Origin: Neobacillus vireti
GTDB taxonomy: Bacteria; Bacillota; Bacilli; Bacillales; Cytobacillaceae
DNA: 64,000 bases
Assembly (NCBI RefSeq): GCF_001026695.1
Contig: NZ_LDNB01000010.1
Location: 226,884-290,883 of the forward strand
Direction of reading: 5' to 3'
A program made the position numbers and the translations under genes. Shown here one piece after another: positions 39,096 to 49,196 of the stretch (positions within the stretch are counted from its first letter, which is position 1; the number at the start of each line of letters is the position of its first letter). A model generated the notes under the pieces. That model saw nothing but the letters and a program-made list of their open reading frames with translations. It was not told where the DNA came from and searched no databases.

Positions 39096-40019
39096 TTATC
39101 CCGGAAACAAGTCAGAAGATAGATATCGTTCTCCTGTATCCGGAGCCAAACATAAAACCCTGGCCGAAGATGGAAGTCCCTTGGCAATTTCAACAGCAAA
39201 GTGGGCGGTGGATGCACCAGATGCCCCGACAAAAATTCCTTCTCGTGCTGCAAGTTGGCGGGCCATGACCGCAGCATCTTCATCTTTAATGAGCAGGATT
39301 TCATCGAAAATTGCGCGGTTTAATATTTTCGGGATAAAGCCTGGACCTGTTCCGGGGATTTTATGGGGTCCTGGATTACCACCTGATAGGACCGGTGATC
39401 CGAATGGCTCGACCACATATATTTTTAAATTTGGGATGGATTTCTTTAATTCTTCTCCGACACCAGTAACAGTGCCGCCAGTTCCTGCCGTTACCACTAA
39501 GGCATCCAGCTTTCCTTCAAAAGCTTCCAGAATCTCGACAGCAGTCGTTCTACGGTGGGCATCCGCATTGGCCGGATTCTCAAACTGCATCGGAATAAAA
39601 CTATCCTGAAGCTCGCTGGCCAAACGATTGGCCTCATCAATCGCTCCTTGCATGCGCAGTGCCCCTGGAGTTAAATGAACTTCTGCTCCATAAGCCTTTA
39701 AGATTTTCACACGCTCTTGAGTGGCGTTGTCAGGCATGGTAATAATACAGCGATAGCCCTTCACGGCAGCTACCATGGCAATACCAATACCCGTATTTCC
39801 AGATGTCGGTTCGATAATCGTACTCTTTCCAGGAATCAGTTTTCCTGTTTCCTCCGCACGCTCAATCATATTCACCGCTGCACGGTCCTTCACGCTTCCC
39901 CCGGGGTTAAAGGATTCAAGTTTCATATAAACTTCAGCACCAGGTGGGTCTGGTATTTTATTAAGTTTGACAGTTGGGGTATTCCCAATTAAATCAAGAA
40001 TGGAGCTATAAAGTTTCAT
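39096..40019 (-). CDS. cysK: Cysteine synthase (O-acetylserine sulfhydrylase)
   Basis: A 307-residue PLP enzyme. LIGNTPTVKLNK, ESFNPGGSVKDRAA (PLP Lys), EPTSGNTGIG (substrate loop), and TAGTGGTVTGVGE (phosphate-binding glycines) are diagnostic. It makes cysteine from O-acetylserine and sulfide in the cytoplasm. The start is ATG 40019 after AAGGTGAAGGAA; the frame extends to 40100 without a ribosome site. The neighbouring ssu-like importer on the same strand also points to sulfur supply. No riboswitch or T-box was seen in the 330 bp upstream, which hold phased GCGAA repeats. Confidence 0.95.
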   Translation of the reverse strand: MKLYSSILDLIGNTPTVKLNKIPDPPGAEVYMKLESFNPGGSVKDRAAVNMIERAEETGKLIPGKSTIIEPTSGNTGIGIAMVAAVKGYRCIITMPDNATQERVKILKAYGAEVHLTPGALRMQGAIDEANRLASELQDSFIPMQFENPANADAHRRTTAVEILEAFEGKLDALVVTAGTGGTVTGVGEELKKSIPNLKIYVVEPFGSPVLSGGNPGPHKIPGTGPGFIPKILNRAIFDEILLIKDEDAAVMARQLAAREGIFVGASGASTAHFAVEIAKGLPSSARVLCLAPDTGERYLSSDLFPG

Positions 40020-40139
40020 TTCCTTCACCTTTCTGATCATTTTGCTTGTATACTGTTTATTATTGCTATTAAACCACAATTCTCTTCCCAAGAAAGTCAC
40101 TACTATGGAGTAAAATTACACATTTGAGTTAGTAAACCC

Positions 40140-40236
40140 GATTTATCGGCGATTTTTGTAAGTTTTTCAGCGAATTTCCGATTATATCAGCGAATTGATC
40201 CACTTTATCAGCGAATTTTCAATTATATCAGCGAAT
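40140..40236 (+). repeat. Array of TATCAGCGAAT boxes at 20-21 bp period
   Basis: Five boxes start near 40144, 40165, 40185, 40206 and 40226. The core TATCAGCGAAT resembles the TTATTAGCGAA boxes at 17640-17935, with nearly the same spacing. It lies upstream of cysK and downstream of the sulfonate-binding gene. Confidence 0.8.
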
Positions 40237-40353
40237 CGCAACCAGCAACAGATTTTTCGAAAAGTTACAGACAAATACCACGGACAAATCTTTCGATTCC
40301 AAAACAGAAGCAGGGATGCCAAGTGAATTCACCTAGTATCCCTTCGCTCTTTT

Positions 40354-41346
40354 TTAGTTAATAAATTGCGTATCGATTAATGCGTTAAACTCTGGCAGTT
40401 CTTTTAAAAATTTCAGGTAAACTGAAGAATTGGCAAATTGTTCAATTACGTCCTGATTTACATCCTCAGTAAAGTGAATGTGTCCCCAAGCCGTATCCAT
40501 TACGTCTTGATCAAGCCCTTGCTTGGTGATTTCTTTAATACTATTAACCGTAATTTTCTTTGCTTCATCAGGGTTTTTATTAATAAAATCAATCGCTTCT
40601 TTCTGTGCCTTGACAATTTTCGCAATCACGTCTTTGTTGGCTTTAATTTTCTTGCCGCTGGCGACTAAAATAGTATTCGGTAATGTATTTCCGTATGAAA
40701 TTTGGGAGCTGTCGACAATAATTTTCGCGCCTGTCTCTTTTACTAATTGAGATGCCCATGGCTCTGGAACTGCGGCTAAATCTACTTTACCAGATTCAAA
40801 CATACTTGCATATTGTGCAGGATTTCCGGTTACATGCTTCAACGTTCCCCCGATTCGAGCCGATGAAATACCGTAGTCTTGAAGGAATGTTTCCATTTGG
40901 ACATCATGGGTGCAGCCGATACCAGGTGTGACAAACGTTTTTCCCTGGAAATCCTCAACAGAATTGATACCACTTTTTTTACTTGCAACGATTGCTGTAC
41001 CGCCTGATGACGCACCGGCGATAATTTTAACATCTGCACCGTTTGTAAAGTTATTCATTACAGGTCCTGGACCTACCAACCCTGCATCAATATCACCTGT
41101 TTTTAATGCGGTCATAAAGGCGCCGCCATCAGGAAACGTTTTATATTCCAATTTCACGTTTTTACCTAATTCCTTTTCATAATACCCTTTTTCTCTCGCT
41201 ACCATTGCCGGTGCATGATCGATATTTGGAAAATAGCCAATTACGACCTTTTCGGAACCAGCACCTCCGCTCGATGCGTTTGAATCACAGCCAGCTAATA
41301 ATCCTAAACTAAGTAAAAATGACATACCGATGATTTTTGTCTTCAT
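40354..41346 (-). CDS. ABC transporter substrate-binding lipoprotein, SsuA/TauA family
   Basis: A 330-residue lipoprotein with signal peptide and lipobox LLAGC (Cys20), then a Ser/Gly linker. VVIGYFPNIDHAPAMVAREKGYYEKELG, split between strand 1 and helix 1, GDIDAGLVGPGPVMN and DLAAVPEPWASQLV are hallmarks of the sulfonate/nitrate/thiamine-precursor binding family. It captures an organosulfonate or related anion outside the cell. It is third in a three-gene operon (ATPase, permease, binding protein). Proximity to cysK supports sulfonate, but taurine, alkanesulfonate or an aromatic sulfonate cannot be distinguished. Confidence 0.87.
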   Translation of the reverse strand: MKTKIIGMSFLLSLGLLAGCDSNASSGGAGSEKVVIGYFPNIDHAPAMVAREKGYYEKELGKNVKLEYKTFPDGGAFMTALKTGDIDAGLVGPGPVMNNFTNGADVKIIAGASSGGTAIVASKKSGINSVEDFQGKTFVTPGIGCTHDVQMETFLQDYGISSARIGGTLKHVTGNPAQYASMFESGKVDLAAVPEPWASQLVKETGAKIIVDSSQISYGNTLPNTILVASGKKIKANKDVIAKIVKAQKEAIDFINKNPDEAKKITVNSIKEITKQGLDQDVMDTAWGHIHFTEDVNQDVIEQFANSSVYLKFLKELPEFNALIDTQFIN

Positions 41347-41360
41347 CTTATTTCTCCCCC

Positions 41361-42122
41361 TTATTTACTTGTTTCTAAACCCCAACGACGAATGACATTT
41401 TGTTCGATTCTCTGGAAGAAAATGATATCTACAATCGTACCAATGACGCCGATAATAATCATAATTCCGATGACCATACTCATATTTCCAAAATCGGATG
41501 CGTACTTGAGCGTATAACCCAACCCCGGCCCGGTACTCAAAATTTCACCTGCCATCAGCGCGCGCCAGGCGAAGGCCCAGCCCAGTCGTATCCCGGTAAC
41601 AGCATATGGAACGGATGCAGGGAGAATGACTTTTGCAAACAGATCGATTCCCCCAGACCCCATCGTTTGCGCCGCCCTGATATAAAGCGGCGGGACATTC
41701 TTAATCCCAATCCGCATATTGATGGTAATAACAAGTGTTGCCCCCAGAATCACGATAAAAATAACAGAGCTTTCATTTAGGCCAAACCACATAATGGCAA
41801 TTGGCAGCCAGACAATACTTGGTACACTCTGCAGTGCTAAGATCAACGTGCCCAATGTTTCATCCGCTGTTTTATTTTTTGCCAGCAGGATTCCTAAACA
41901 GAAGCCAATGATAATGGCAATAAGTAAACCAATCGCTAATCTTCGAAAACTGGCAAGAATATCGTAAATTAGGGTTTTATCTTCAAAACCTGTAGTTAGT
42001 GCTTTCACTACGTCAGTCGGTGCAGGCATAAGCGCTGGCGAAACATTCAATATTTTCACAGCTGCCTGCCAAATGATAATTAATAGTCCAAAGAAAATAA
42101 TTCGTTTAATTGTTCGCTGCAT
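41361..42122 (-). CDS. ABC transporter permease, SsuC/TauC family
   Basis: A 253-residue permease with about six hydrophobic segments. The ATPase-docking loop reads AAQTMGSGGIDLFAKVILPASVPYAVTG, split around the conserved Gly, followed by RLGWAFAWRALMAGEIL, typical of the sulfonate/nitrate permeases. ATG 42122 overlaps the end of the ATPase gene by 17 nt. It forms the channel of the importer with the proteins on either side. Confidence 0.9.
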   Translation of the reverse strand: MQRTIKRIIFFGLLIIIWQAAVKILNVSPALMPAPTDVVKALTTGFEDKTLIYDILASFRRLAIGLLIAIIIGFCLGILLAKNKTADETLGTLILALQSVPSIVWLPIAIMWFGLNESSVIFIVILGATLVITINMRIGIKNVPPLYIRAAQTMGSGGIDLFAKVILPASVPYAVTGIRLGWAFAWRALMAGEILSTGPGLGYTLKYASDFGNMSMVIGIMIIIGVIGTIVDIIFFQRIEQNVIRRWGLETSK

Positions 42123-42891
42123 ATGCCAGTTCCTCTTTTATCACTTTATCAATCTCCGTTTTTAATAAACCATTGATTTTCTCTTCTAATTCAACCACTG
42201 CTTGCGGGTGCTCCCCCCGCGGTCTTGGAACCTTCACCTCGATATCTTCAAGAACAACACCTGGCCGCGTTCCCATGACAATGATTCTGTCTGATAGCTT
42301 AATAGACTCACTAATACTATGGGTGACAAAAAGAATCGTCTTTTTTGTTTCAATCCAGATTTTCTCTAATTCATAATGAAGTCTTGCGCGTGTCTGTTCA
42401 TCCAGAGCACCAAACGGTTCATCCATCAGCAATACCTTAGGATTCATCGAGAGTGCCCTGGCGATGGAGACCCGTTGCTGCATCCCGCCTGATAACTCAT
42501 GAGGGGAATGTTTTGTATAGTTGCTAAGCTGAACCATTTGTAAATACTGATGGGCAACTTCCCTTGCTTCACTTTTCCTCATTTCCTTCCGAAGCGGGAA
42601 CATTACATTTTCTTCGACCGTCATCCAAGGAAAAAGGGCTGCCTCTTGAAAAACCATCCCCCGATCCTTCCCTGGTTTTTTAATCGGATTCCCACCTAGC
42701 AAGATCTCACCGCTGGTTGGTTTCGTTAAGCCGGCAACAATCGATAACAAGGTGGATTTCCCACAGCCTGAAGGTCCAAGAATCGAGACAAACTCCCCTT
42801 CTTTAATATCAAGATTTATATTCGTAAGCACATCACTAGTAACCTTTTGATTGATAAATTGTTTGTTAATGTTTTTTATTTGAAGAAACAA
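42106..42891 (-). CDS. ABC transporter ATP-binding protein, SsuB/TauB family
   Basis: A 261-residue ATPase. Walker A is GPSGCGKST, signature LSGGMQQRVS, Walker B VLLMDEPFGALD and switch VTHSISES. RDRGMVFQEAALFPWMTV marks the nitrate/sulfonate/taurine branch. The start is set at TTG 42891, giving a normal N-terminus (FLQIKNINKQF) after a GGGTGAT site; longer starts at GTG 42903 or ATG 42924 are possible. It is first in the importer operon. Confidence 0.9.
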   Translation of the reverse strand: MFLQIKNINKQFINQKVTSDVLTNINLDIKEGEFVSILGPSGCGKSTLLSIVAGLTKPTSGEILLGGNPIKKPGKDRGMVFQEAALFPWMTVEENVMFPLRKEMRKSEAREVAHQYLQMVQLSNYTKHSPHELSGGMQQRVSIARALSMNPKVLLMDEPFGALDEQTRARLHYELEKIWIETKKTILFVTHSISESIKLSDRIIVMGTRPGVVLEDIEVKVPRPRGEHPQAVVELEEKINGLLKTEIDKVIKEELAYAANN

Positions 42892-42992
42892 ATCATCACC
42901 CACTTTACTTATAATCCATATCAACTTAATCGGAATAATAATATATATTATATAATTTTCGAAACTAAAGTCAATGAATTTTCAGAAAGTTA

Positions 42993-44297
42993 TTAAGATG
43001 GGTGCCTTACTGCTTTTTCCGAATTGATTTCAATATTAACCTTGTTTGATGAACGCAAATTGATGAGAAGGAACAGAATTCCTCCTGCTATAGGAATCAA
43101 ATATACTGGAATGTAGTTTAATAAAGCTCCAGAAGCAATCATCGCTACTGGGAGCATCGTTTTCCCAATACTAATACTAATGCTAAAGACTCTGCCTCTA
43201 TATTCATCTGGAATTTCCTTTTGCATAAAATAGGCAAGAGGTATATCGATAAATGCGATGAGGAATCCAAAACAGAACATAACCACACTGTAAAAACCAG
43301 TATATAGAGAAGGATTAATTTGTAAGTTATGAGGAAGGACCGGCATACCTGAAATAATCATAAAGATCGCTAAAGAAAACCTTAAACCCTTTAACAAATT
43401 GGAATAAGAAATTTTTTCAGTCACTTTTTTTACCAACACAGCCCCGAGGATCATGCCCAAAGGGAATGCTCCCTGAATCATACCGAAATCTTTCGAGCCA
43501 AGCTTTAGGACGGTATTAATGAAATATGGCAAAGGTATTGTCACAGCAAAGCCAAGAAAGAAATTTACGGTTATTAACAAAATAAAGATACTCATCAGAC
43601 TCTTTTTACTAACCAAATACCGAAAGCCGTCCTTTATATCATGGACAAAACGAATTTTTTCACCTGAATGGTCCACATCAGACTCATGGTTGAATAGCTT
43701 GAAATTAATAAACAGCATAGATAATCCAGAAAAAATGAACGAAATACCATTAATAAGTATAAAGGTTTCCATATCAAAGATTGCAAACACAAATCCTCCT
43801 AACATCGGACCCAAAATGGAGGAGACAGAATCAATAATTTTGCCAACAGAATTGATATCCATCAACCTTTTTTCAGACACCATGTTTGGCTTACCGGCTT
43901 CCACTCCGACCCCAAAAAAGGTGGTAAATACCGTCAAAAGGAGGGTAGTGGAATAAATAAGAATTAAATTTAACCCATACAAATTACTTAGCAAATAAAC
44001 CAAAACTAACAAGAGTCCACTTAACAGGTCCATTGAAACAACTAAGGTCCGTTTATTGAATTTATCCGCGATGACTCCGGCTAAAGGATTCATTATTATC
44101 ATCGGGACAATTCCCAAAATGAGGGTTACCGCAAAGCTGAATGCTGAACCTGTCAGCTTCAACACGTACAATCCTAACGCAAAATTATAAATAGATGTAC
44201 CGAATATGGAAATGGTTTTTCCTGTAGCATAAAGAAAAATATTTTTTGCTTCTTTTCTGTCCTTCGCCCCCGGCTTACTCAAATGGAAAGTAATCAT
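42993..44297 (-). CDS. MFS transporter (macrolide-efflux/EntS-like)
   Basis: A 434-residue MFS protein with about 12 hydrophobic segments. GKTISIFGTSIYNFALGLYV in TM1, NPLAGVIADKFNKRTLVV (the motif A loop), and the FGVGVEAGKPNMVSEKRLMDINS stretch fit the MFS_3 branch of drug, macrolide and siderophore exporters. It lies immediately downstream of a MerR-type regulator fused to a methyltransferase, with a dyad between -35- and -10-like elements upstream, so it is probably drug-inducible. The substrate is unknown. Confidence 0.85.
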   Translation of the reverse strand: MITFHLSKPGAKDRKEAKNIFLYATGKTISIFGTSIYNFALGLYVLKLTGSAFSFAVTLILGIVPMIIMNPLAGVIADKFNKRTLVVSMDLLSGLLLVLVYLLSNLYGLNLILIYSTTLLLTVFTTFFGVGVEAGKPNMVSEKRLMDINSVGKIIDSVSSILGPMLGGFVFAIFDMETFILINGISFIFSGLSMLFINFKLFNHESDVDHSGEKIRFVHDIKDGFRYLVSKKSLMSIFILLITVNFFLGFAVTIPLPYFINTVLKLGSKDFGMIQGAFPLGMILGAVLVKKVTEKISYSNLLKGLRFSLAIFMIISGMPVLPHNLQINPSLYTGFYSVVMFCFGFLIAFIDIPLAYFMQKEIPDEYRGRVFSISISIGKTMLPVAMIASGALLNYIPVYLIPIAGGILFLLINLRSSNKVNIEINSEKAVRHPS

Positions 44298-44370
44298 GAA
44301 TCATTCCCCCTATTTTCACTTCTATAAAAAGCATAATGGGTAGGGTGAACCCGACATCAATAGGCATAAT

Positions 44371-44388
44371 CCATGAATTTTATCATGG
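44371..44388 (-). promoter_or_regulatory. Candidate MerR-type operator upstream of the MFS gene
   Basis: CCATGA and TCATGG form a perfect dyad around six bases. On the minus strand it overlaps TTGCCA and precedes TATGCC, so the dyad lies in the spacer of a poor promoter. That is the geometry of MerR-family activation sites. Two further GGGT-AACCC dyads lie nearby (around 44342 and 44405). Confidence 0.45.
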
Positions 44389-44394
44389 CAAAAT

Positions 44395-44424
44395 AAAAAA
44401 GATAGGGTTAACCCTACCTTTTTC
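44395..44424. terminator. Hairpin at the end of the MerR-methyltransferase gene
   Basis: AAAAAGATAGGG and CCCTACCTTTTT form a 12-bp stem (one mismatch) with a TTAA loop, overlapping the stop codon region. The A and T runs make it bidirectional. Confidence 0.7.
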
Positions 44425-45631
44425 CAAAAAACCGATAAGAATAGATTTCTTCTCCTTGAACAAAGAAATCTTCATACCTTCCTCCTTTATCCACATATTT
44501 CGAAGTTCTTTCCTCAAGAGATATATACTTTAACTTATCAATATTTTTCCTGATTTTATCAACGGTAAAATTGCCTCTGAATTTGGCTGCAATTTTACTT
44601 TTAGGGCTGAAGTTTTTAAAAGCCAGATAAGAGCCCAATAAATATCCGTCAGGTTTGACGAGCGAATCCACTTCATGGAGCAAAAACGCCTCACTTAAAA
44701 AGCTATAATTGCTTGTACCTGAATAATCAATCATCATATCGACAGAATGAGCTTTTATCGGAATTTCGAGAAAATCTGCACAAATAAATAGAATTTTTCT
44801 TTTGTAACCTGTTCTTTCAAGTAAATTTTTCAAAAAGCGCTGTTTCTCAAGGTCATGATCAACGGCAATATAGAGACAATCTTCCGGCAAATCTTGAAAA
44901 ATATTTCGCAGAAAAAACCCCAACCCTGACCCTAATTCGAGTAAAACACTGTGATGTAAATCAACCTGATCCAGTTTCCTTTTTGACCATTGCAGTCCAT
45001 TCTGTAAATTTTCCAAATAGAGGTGATCCGTTTCCCGAATATATTCATGAATATGATGTTCAAGAGGCCGTCCCCTAAGAGATCTTTCTGGTTCACCTAC
45101 TTTTACAATACCTGATTCAATCAGATACTCGGTACCGCAATCACAGTGCAGCTTACCGTCGATAATTTGATTTCTGCTAATGAAGCCATCTTGGAGGGTG
45201 GGCGTTTCTCCGCATTTCAGGCATGTTAAGATATCAAGAATCCTTAAATCAACCCCCATCATTAGGGGCGAACCTACAGATTTAGTGGATAAATGCTCAA
45301 GCTTCAACTTTAGCCGGTCTTTAAATTCTATTAAGTTCTTTATTTCCTGTTCCAGTTTCTTGAATTTATCCAAAAAAAGCGATTGATAATAGGAATCCTC
45401 TTCATAATCTAATAATTTCCCAAAGTTTTTATAAAAAAAGATCATTTTCATTTCATTTAAACTAAAGCCCATGCCTTTCAATTCCAAAATATGTTCTAAT
45501 TCACTTTGGCATTGCTCATCAAAAAAATAGTGACCGCCCCTTTTTTCCGGAACAATTAACCCTAGGTCCATATAATGACGAATCGTATCAATACTCAATT
45601 TATTTGTTTCTGCAAACTTTCCGATTCTCAT
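44414..45631 (-). CDS. MerR-family regulator fused to zinc-ribbon and SAM-dependent methyltransferase domains
   Basis: A 405-residue fusion. Residues 1-70 are a MerR helix-turn-helix (MRIGKFAETNKLSIDTIRHY, LGLIVPEKRGGHYFF), and about 70-115 the dimerising coiled coil. About 130-175 is a CxxC...CxC zinc ribbon (LTCLKCGETP, HCDCGTEYLIESGI) like those preceding rRNA or ubiquinone-type methyltransferases. About 215-400 is a class I methyltransferase (VLLELGSGLGFFLRNIF for SAM, CADFLEIP, VDMMIDYSGTSNYSF). The regulator may sense a ligand through an enzyme-derived pocket, or modify a drug directly, and likely controls the MFS gene beside it. The domain order is seen; the role is inference. Confidence 0.82.
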   Translation of the reverse strand: MRIGKFAETNKLSIDTIRHYMDLGLIVPEKRGGHYFFDEQCQSELEHILELKGMGFSLNEMKMIFFYKNFGKLLDYEEDSYYQSLFLDKFKKLEQEIKNLIEFKDRLKLKLEHLSTKSVGSPLMMGVDLRILDILTCLKCGETPTLQDGFISRNQIIDGKLHCDCGTEYLIESGIVKVGEPERSLRGRPLEHHIHEYIRETDHLYLENLQNGLQWSKRKLDQVDLHHSVLLELGSGLGFFLRNIFQDLPEDCLYIAVDHDLEKQRFLKNLLERTGYKRKILFICADFLEIPIKAHSVDMMIDYSGTSNYSFLSEAFLLHEVDSLVKPDGYLLGSYLAFKNFSPKSKIAAKFRGNFTVDKIRKNIDKLKYISLEERTSKYVDKGGRYEDFFVQGEEIYSYRFFGKR

Positions 45632-45668
45632 CGTATCATCACCAGTACAAGTTATTTATACACAATAT

Positions 45669-46550
45669 TCAATATTTCCCTATTCCCAAAATTCCGTTCG
45701 AATTTAGAAATGTAATAAGGTTGATATCTGTTTCCCCAGCCGATTTACCAAGCCAAATTAAATGCCCCCACGAGTCAAGTAGACATAATTCTGATCCAAG
45801 AATGTTTTCATTAGCATAATAGGCATGTTCTAAAGGGACAGAGCCATCATGTTTACTATGCATGATTAAGGTTGGACAGCAAACAGCTTGTAGATCTTTA
45901 CTAGATATCTCATTAACTTGTATTAGATCAATAAAGAATCCATTTCCTGATCGTTGACGATTATTCATTTTTCTAATCGCTTCAACATCTCCATTGTTCA
46001 CTTTACTTTTTGCTTCATCATAGGTTAGATTACTAAATGAAGGGAACATTTGCCTAAAAATAAACTGAGGAAACCTATTGTTCATTAGCGAAATTAATTT
46101 CCATGTATATTTTTCAACTTTTGGACGGAATAATATCCTAGCCGCTTTATATTCCTTATCCTTAGGAGTAAGCCATTCCTTTGTTACTGCAGATTGCAAG
46201 GTTAATGAAGCAACAAGTTCCGGATAGTGTGCTGCAAAATATATTCCGCTCGGTCCCCCTGCAGAAATAGCAAGAACGTGAACTTTTTCGATGTTTAAAT
46301 GGGCTAGCAATCTTGAATATTGGCTACAGGCAGTTGCTAAGCTTTTTCCAACCTCTTTTGATGTTCCCCCATACCCCGCTCTTGATGGGGTTATGACGGA
46401 GAAACCATTCTCTACTAATGCCTTATAACCAAATTCCTCATGACAATTGGAATGGCCTCCGTGCATGACAAATATGGGTTCTCCTTTTCCGATTATCGAA
46501 TATTCGATGGATAAACCTTCAAATGAAAATAGCTTGATTATTCTTTCCAT
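45669..46550 (-). CDS. Alpha/beta-hydrolase
   Basis: A 293-residue alpha/beta-hydrolase. MHGGHSNCHEEF forms the oxyanion-hole region, LAISAGGPSGIYFA the nucleophile elbow (Ser in A-x-S-x-G rather than G-x-S-x-G), MHSKHDGSVP the acid region and DSWGHLIWLG the catalytic His. ATG 46550 lies 8 nt after AAGGGG; the frame from 46592 adds a lysine-rich stretch with no ribosome site. It follows close after the MerR-fusion gene's upstream end but is probably separate. Substrate unknown (ester, lactone or peroxide). Confidence 0.85.
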   Translation of the reverse strand: MERIIKLFSFEGLSIEYSIIGKGEPIFVMHGGHSNCHEEFGYKALVENGFSVITPSRAGYGGTSKEVGKSLATACSQYSRLLAHLNIEKVHVLAISAGGPSGIYFAAHYPELVASLTLQSAVTKEWLTPKDKEYKAARILFRPKVEKYTWKLISLMNNRFPQFIFRQMFPSFSNLTYDEAKSKVNNGDVEAIRKMNNRQRSGNGFFIDLIQVNEISSKDLQAVCCPTLIMHSKHDGSVPLEHAYYANENILGSELCLLDSWGHLIWLGKSAGETDINLITFLNSNGILGIGKY

Positions 46551-46736
46551 TAATCGTTCCCCTTTTTGAACCTTACCATCTAATTTAGCCATTTGGAATC
46601 CTTGCTCTCACCTTTTTCAGATAATTCTAGTTTATTATTTTTGCTAGTCTTATTCAAATGTGATTACTAGAAAAAGAGTCTGCAAAAAGTGGTGCCTGAC
46701 CCACAGTGGATGCACTTTATCTAATGAAAGTGTTCT

Positions 46737-46786
46737 AAAAAGGCGAACAATATTTTCGTTTAATGAATTATTGTTCGTCTTTTTGA
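46737..46786. terminator. Orphan hairpin with A/T flanks
   Basis: AAAAAGGCGAACAATA pairs with TATTGTTCGTCTTTTT. No gene ends here on either strand; it may mark a lost gene or insulate the riboswitch promoter. Confidence 0.6.
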
Positions 46787-46795
46787 AATTTAGGG

Positions 46796-46823
46796 TTGAA
46801 TTACTGTGTCAACATGCTATAAT
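46796..46823 (+). promoter_or_regulatory. Promoter of the xpt-pbuX operon
   Basis: TTGAAT (46796-46801), a 16-bp spacer and an extended -10 TGCTATAAT (46815-46823). Confidence 0.7.
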
Positions 46824-46844
46824 GTGAACATAAATTTATTAGAC

Positions 46845-46920
46845 TTCGCTCATATAATCGCAGGAATATGGCCTGCAAGTTTCTACCGGATTACCGTAAA
46901 TAATCTGACTATGAGTGGGT
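46845..46920 (+). ncRNA. Guanine-type purine riboswitch aptamer
   Basis: The conserved core is clear: ctcatataatcgcaggaata, tggcctgcaagtttctaccg, then gattaccgtaaataatctga ctatgag. P2 and P3 pair (gcagg/cctgc and ggatta/taatct). The specificity base in GACTAT is C, which selects guanine, hypoxanthine or xanthine rather than adenine. Guanine binding should cause termination upstream of xpt. Confidence 0.95.
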
Positions 46921-46931
46921 AATGTGAAAAA

Positions 46932-47036
46932 TGCACAGGTTAATCGTGCGCTTTTTCTATTTCCTTTTGGACATTTAGCCCAAAGGTCATTGCCTCACTC
47001 GATTATTGAAGTGAGCGATGATCTTTGGGCTTTTTA
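46932..47036 (+). terminator. Expression platform and terminator of the guanine riboswitch
   Basis: The main terminator is a long stem: AGCCCAAAGGTCAT (46977 on) with ATGATCTTTGGGCT (47018-47031), followed by TTTTTAATTTT. A smaller hairpin (GCAC...GTGC, then GCTTTTT) at 46932-46955 precedes it, and either could be the controlled element. Confidence 0.8.
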
Positions 47037-47037
47037 A

Positions 47038-47654
<617 letters not shown>

Positions 47655-47655
<1 letters not shown>

Positions 47656-48959
47656 TGAAACAGCATCCATTGAAAACCGCTTCTTTAGGGATTCAGCATG
47701 TATTAGCGATGTATGCAGGCGCCGTCATCGTTCCGCTTATTATCGGCGGGGCACTTGGTCTTTCTAGTAAACAATTAGCCTATTTAGTCTCACTTGATAT
47801 CCTGACAAGTGGAATCGCCACATTACTTCAAGTATGGCAAAATCGTTATTTCGGTATTGGACTGCCCATCGTGCTGGGCTGTACGTTTACCGCTGTGGGA
47901 CCGATCATTGCGATTGGAGGACAATATGGTCTTTCCGCTATCTATGGATCGATACTGGTTTCTGGAATAATTGTTATGCTCATTGCAACTTTCTTTGGGA
48001 AGATGATCCGTTTCTTTCCGCCAGTCGTTACCGGCTCTGTCGTAACCATCATTGGAACAACACTGATTCCAGTCGCTATGAATAACGTTGCTGGAGATCA
48101 AGGCAGCCCTGACTTCGGTTCCATTACCAATATTACGCTTGCATTTGGGACATTATTATTCATCATTATCCTTTACCGATTTTTTAAAGGCTTTATTCGC
48201 GCGATATCTATTCTTTTAGGAATGATGGCTGGAACATGTGTAGCTTTCTTTATGGGAAAAGTTAACTTCTCTTCAGTCGGTGAAGCTTCCTGGTTCCATA
48301 TGGTAACCCCGTTCCATTTTGCCACACCATCATTTGAGCTGGCTCCGATCATTACCATGACCCTTGTAGCGATTGTGAGTCTCGTAGAATCATCAGGCGT
48401 CTATTTTGCTTTAAGTGATATTACTGGGAGGAAACTTACGGAAAAAGATTTGGTAAAAGGCTATCGTTCCGAAGGTCTGGCTAGTGTCATTGGAGCCATA
48501 TTTAATTCATTCCCCTATACCACCTATTCGCAAAATGTCGGACTTGTCCAGTTTTCAGGCGTGAAAGACAAAAAGGTCATTTATACAGCAGCTGGCATAT
48601 TGATTCTTCTTGGATTTGTTCCAAAAATTGCTGCCTTAACAACCGTAATTCCTACCTCTGTACTCGGCGGTGCGATGGTGGCTATGTTTGGGATGGTGAT
48701 TGCTTCCGGAATAAAAATGCTTAGCAAAGTTGATTTTTCATCTCAAGAAAATCTCTTGATCATCGCTTGCTCTGTTGGTGTCGGTTTAGGTGTCACAACA
48801 GTTCCAAATCTATTTGCACAGTTGCCAGAAAGCATTAGAATCCTTACAAGCAGCGGGATTGTTGCTGGCAGTTTTACGGCAATTTTTCTAAATATCGTCT
48901 TTAATGTCTTTAAACCGTCAAAGCAAAGCCAACCTTCTCAAGGCTTAAAGGTATCTTAA
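47655..48959 (+). CDS. pbuX: Xanthine permease
   Basis: A 434-residue nucleobase:cation symporter-2 protein with about 12-14 hydrophobic segments. QHVLAMYAGAVIVPLIIGGA is the TM1 His motif, FNSFPYTTYSQNVGLVQFSG is the NCS2 signature, with preceding ALSDITGRKLTEKDLVKGYR. It imports xanthine by proton symport. It is translationally coupled to xpt and governed by the guanine riboswitch. Confidence 0.95.
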
Positions 48960-49196
48960 TTGGGTATCACCGAAATATATATATACTTGGATTTGCTGGC
49001 CCTAGTATTCGAAGGGATTGAGTCTTACAATACAATGAAATGGATTGTGCTGAAGGGGGACTCGGGCATTTAACCGGGAGTGACTTTGTGAGAACCTTGC
49101 ACGGATTATTAGGATACGTAAAAAAACAAGGAAATTAGGATGTTTTTTGAGTGGTGTGGTCAGTTCCCCGCCACCTTTTTTGGATTTGGAAAAGGC

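Noticed and set aside
40020..40353. SAM riboswitch or T-box upstream of cysK
   Set aside because: No conserved core of either element could be found; the interval is filled by phased GCGAA boxes.
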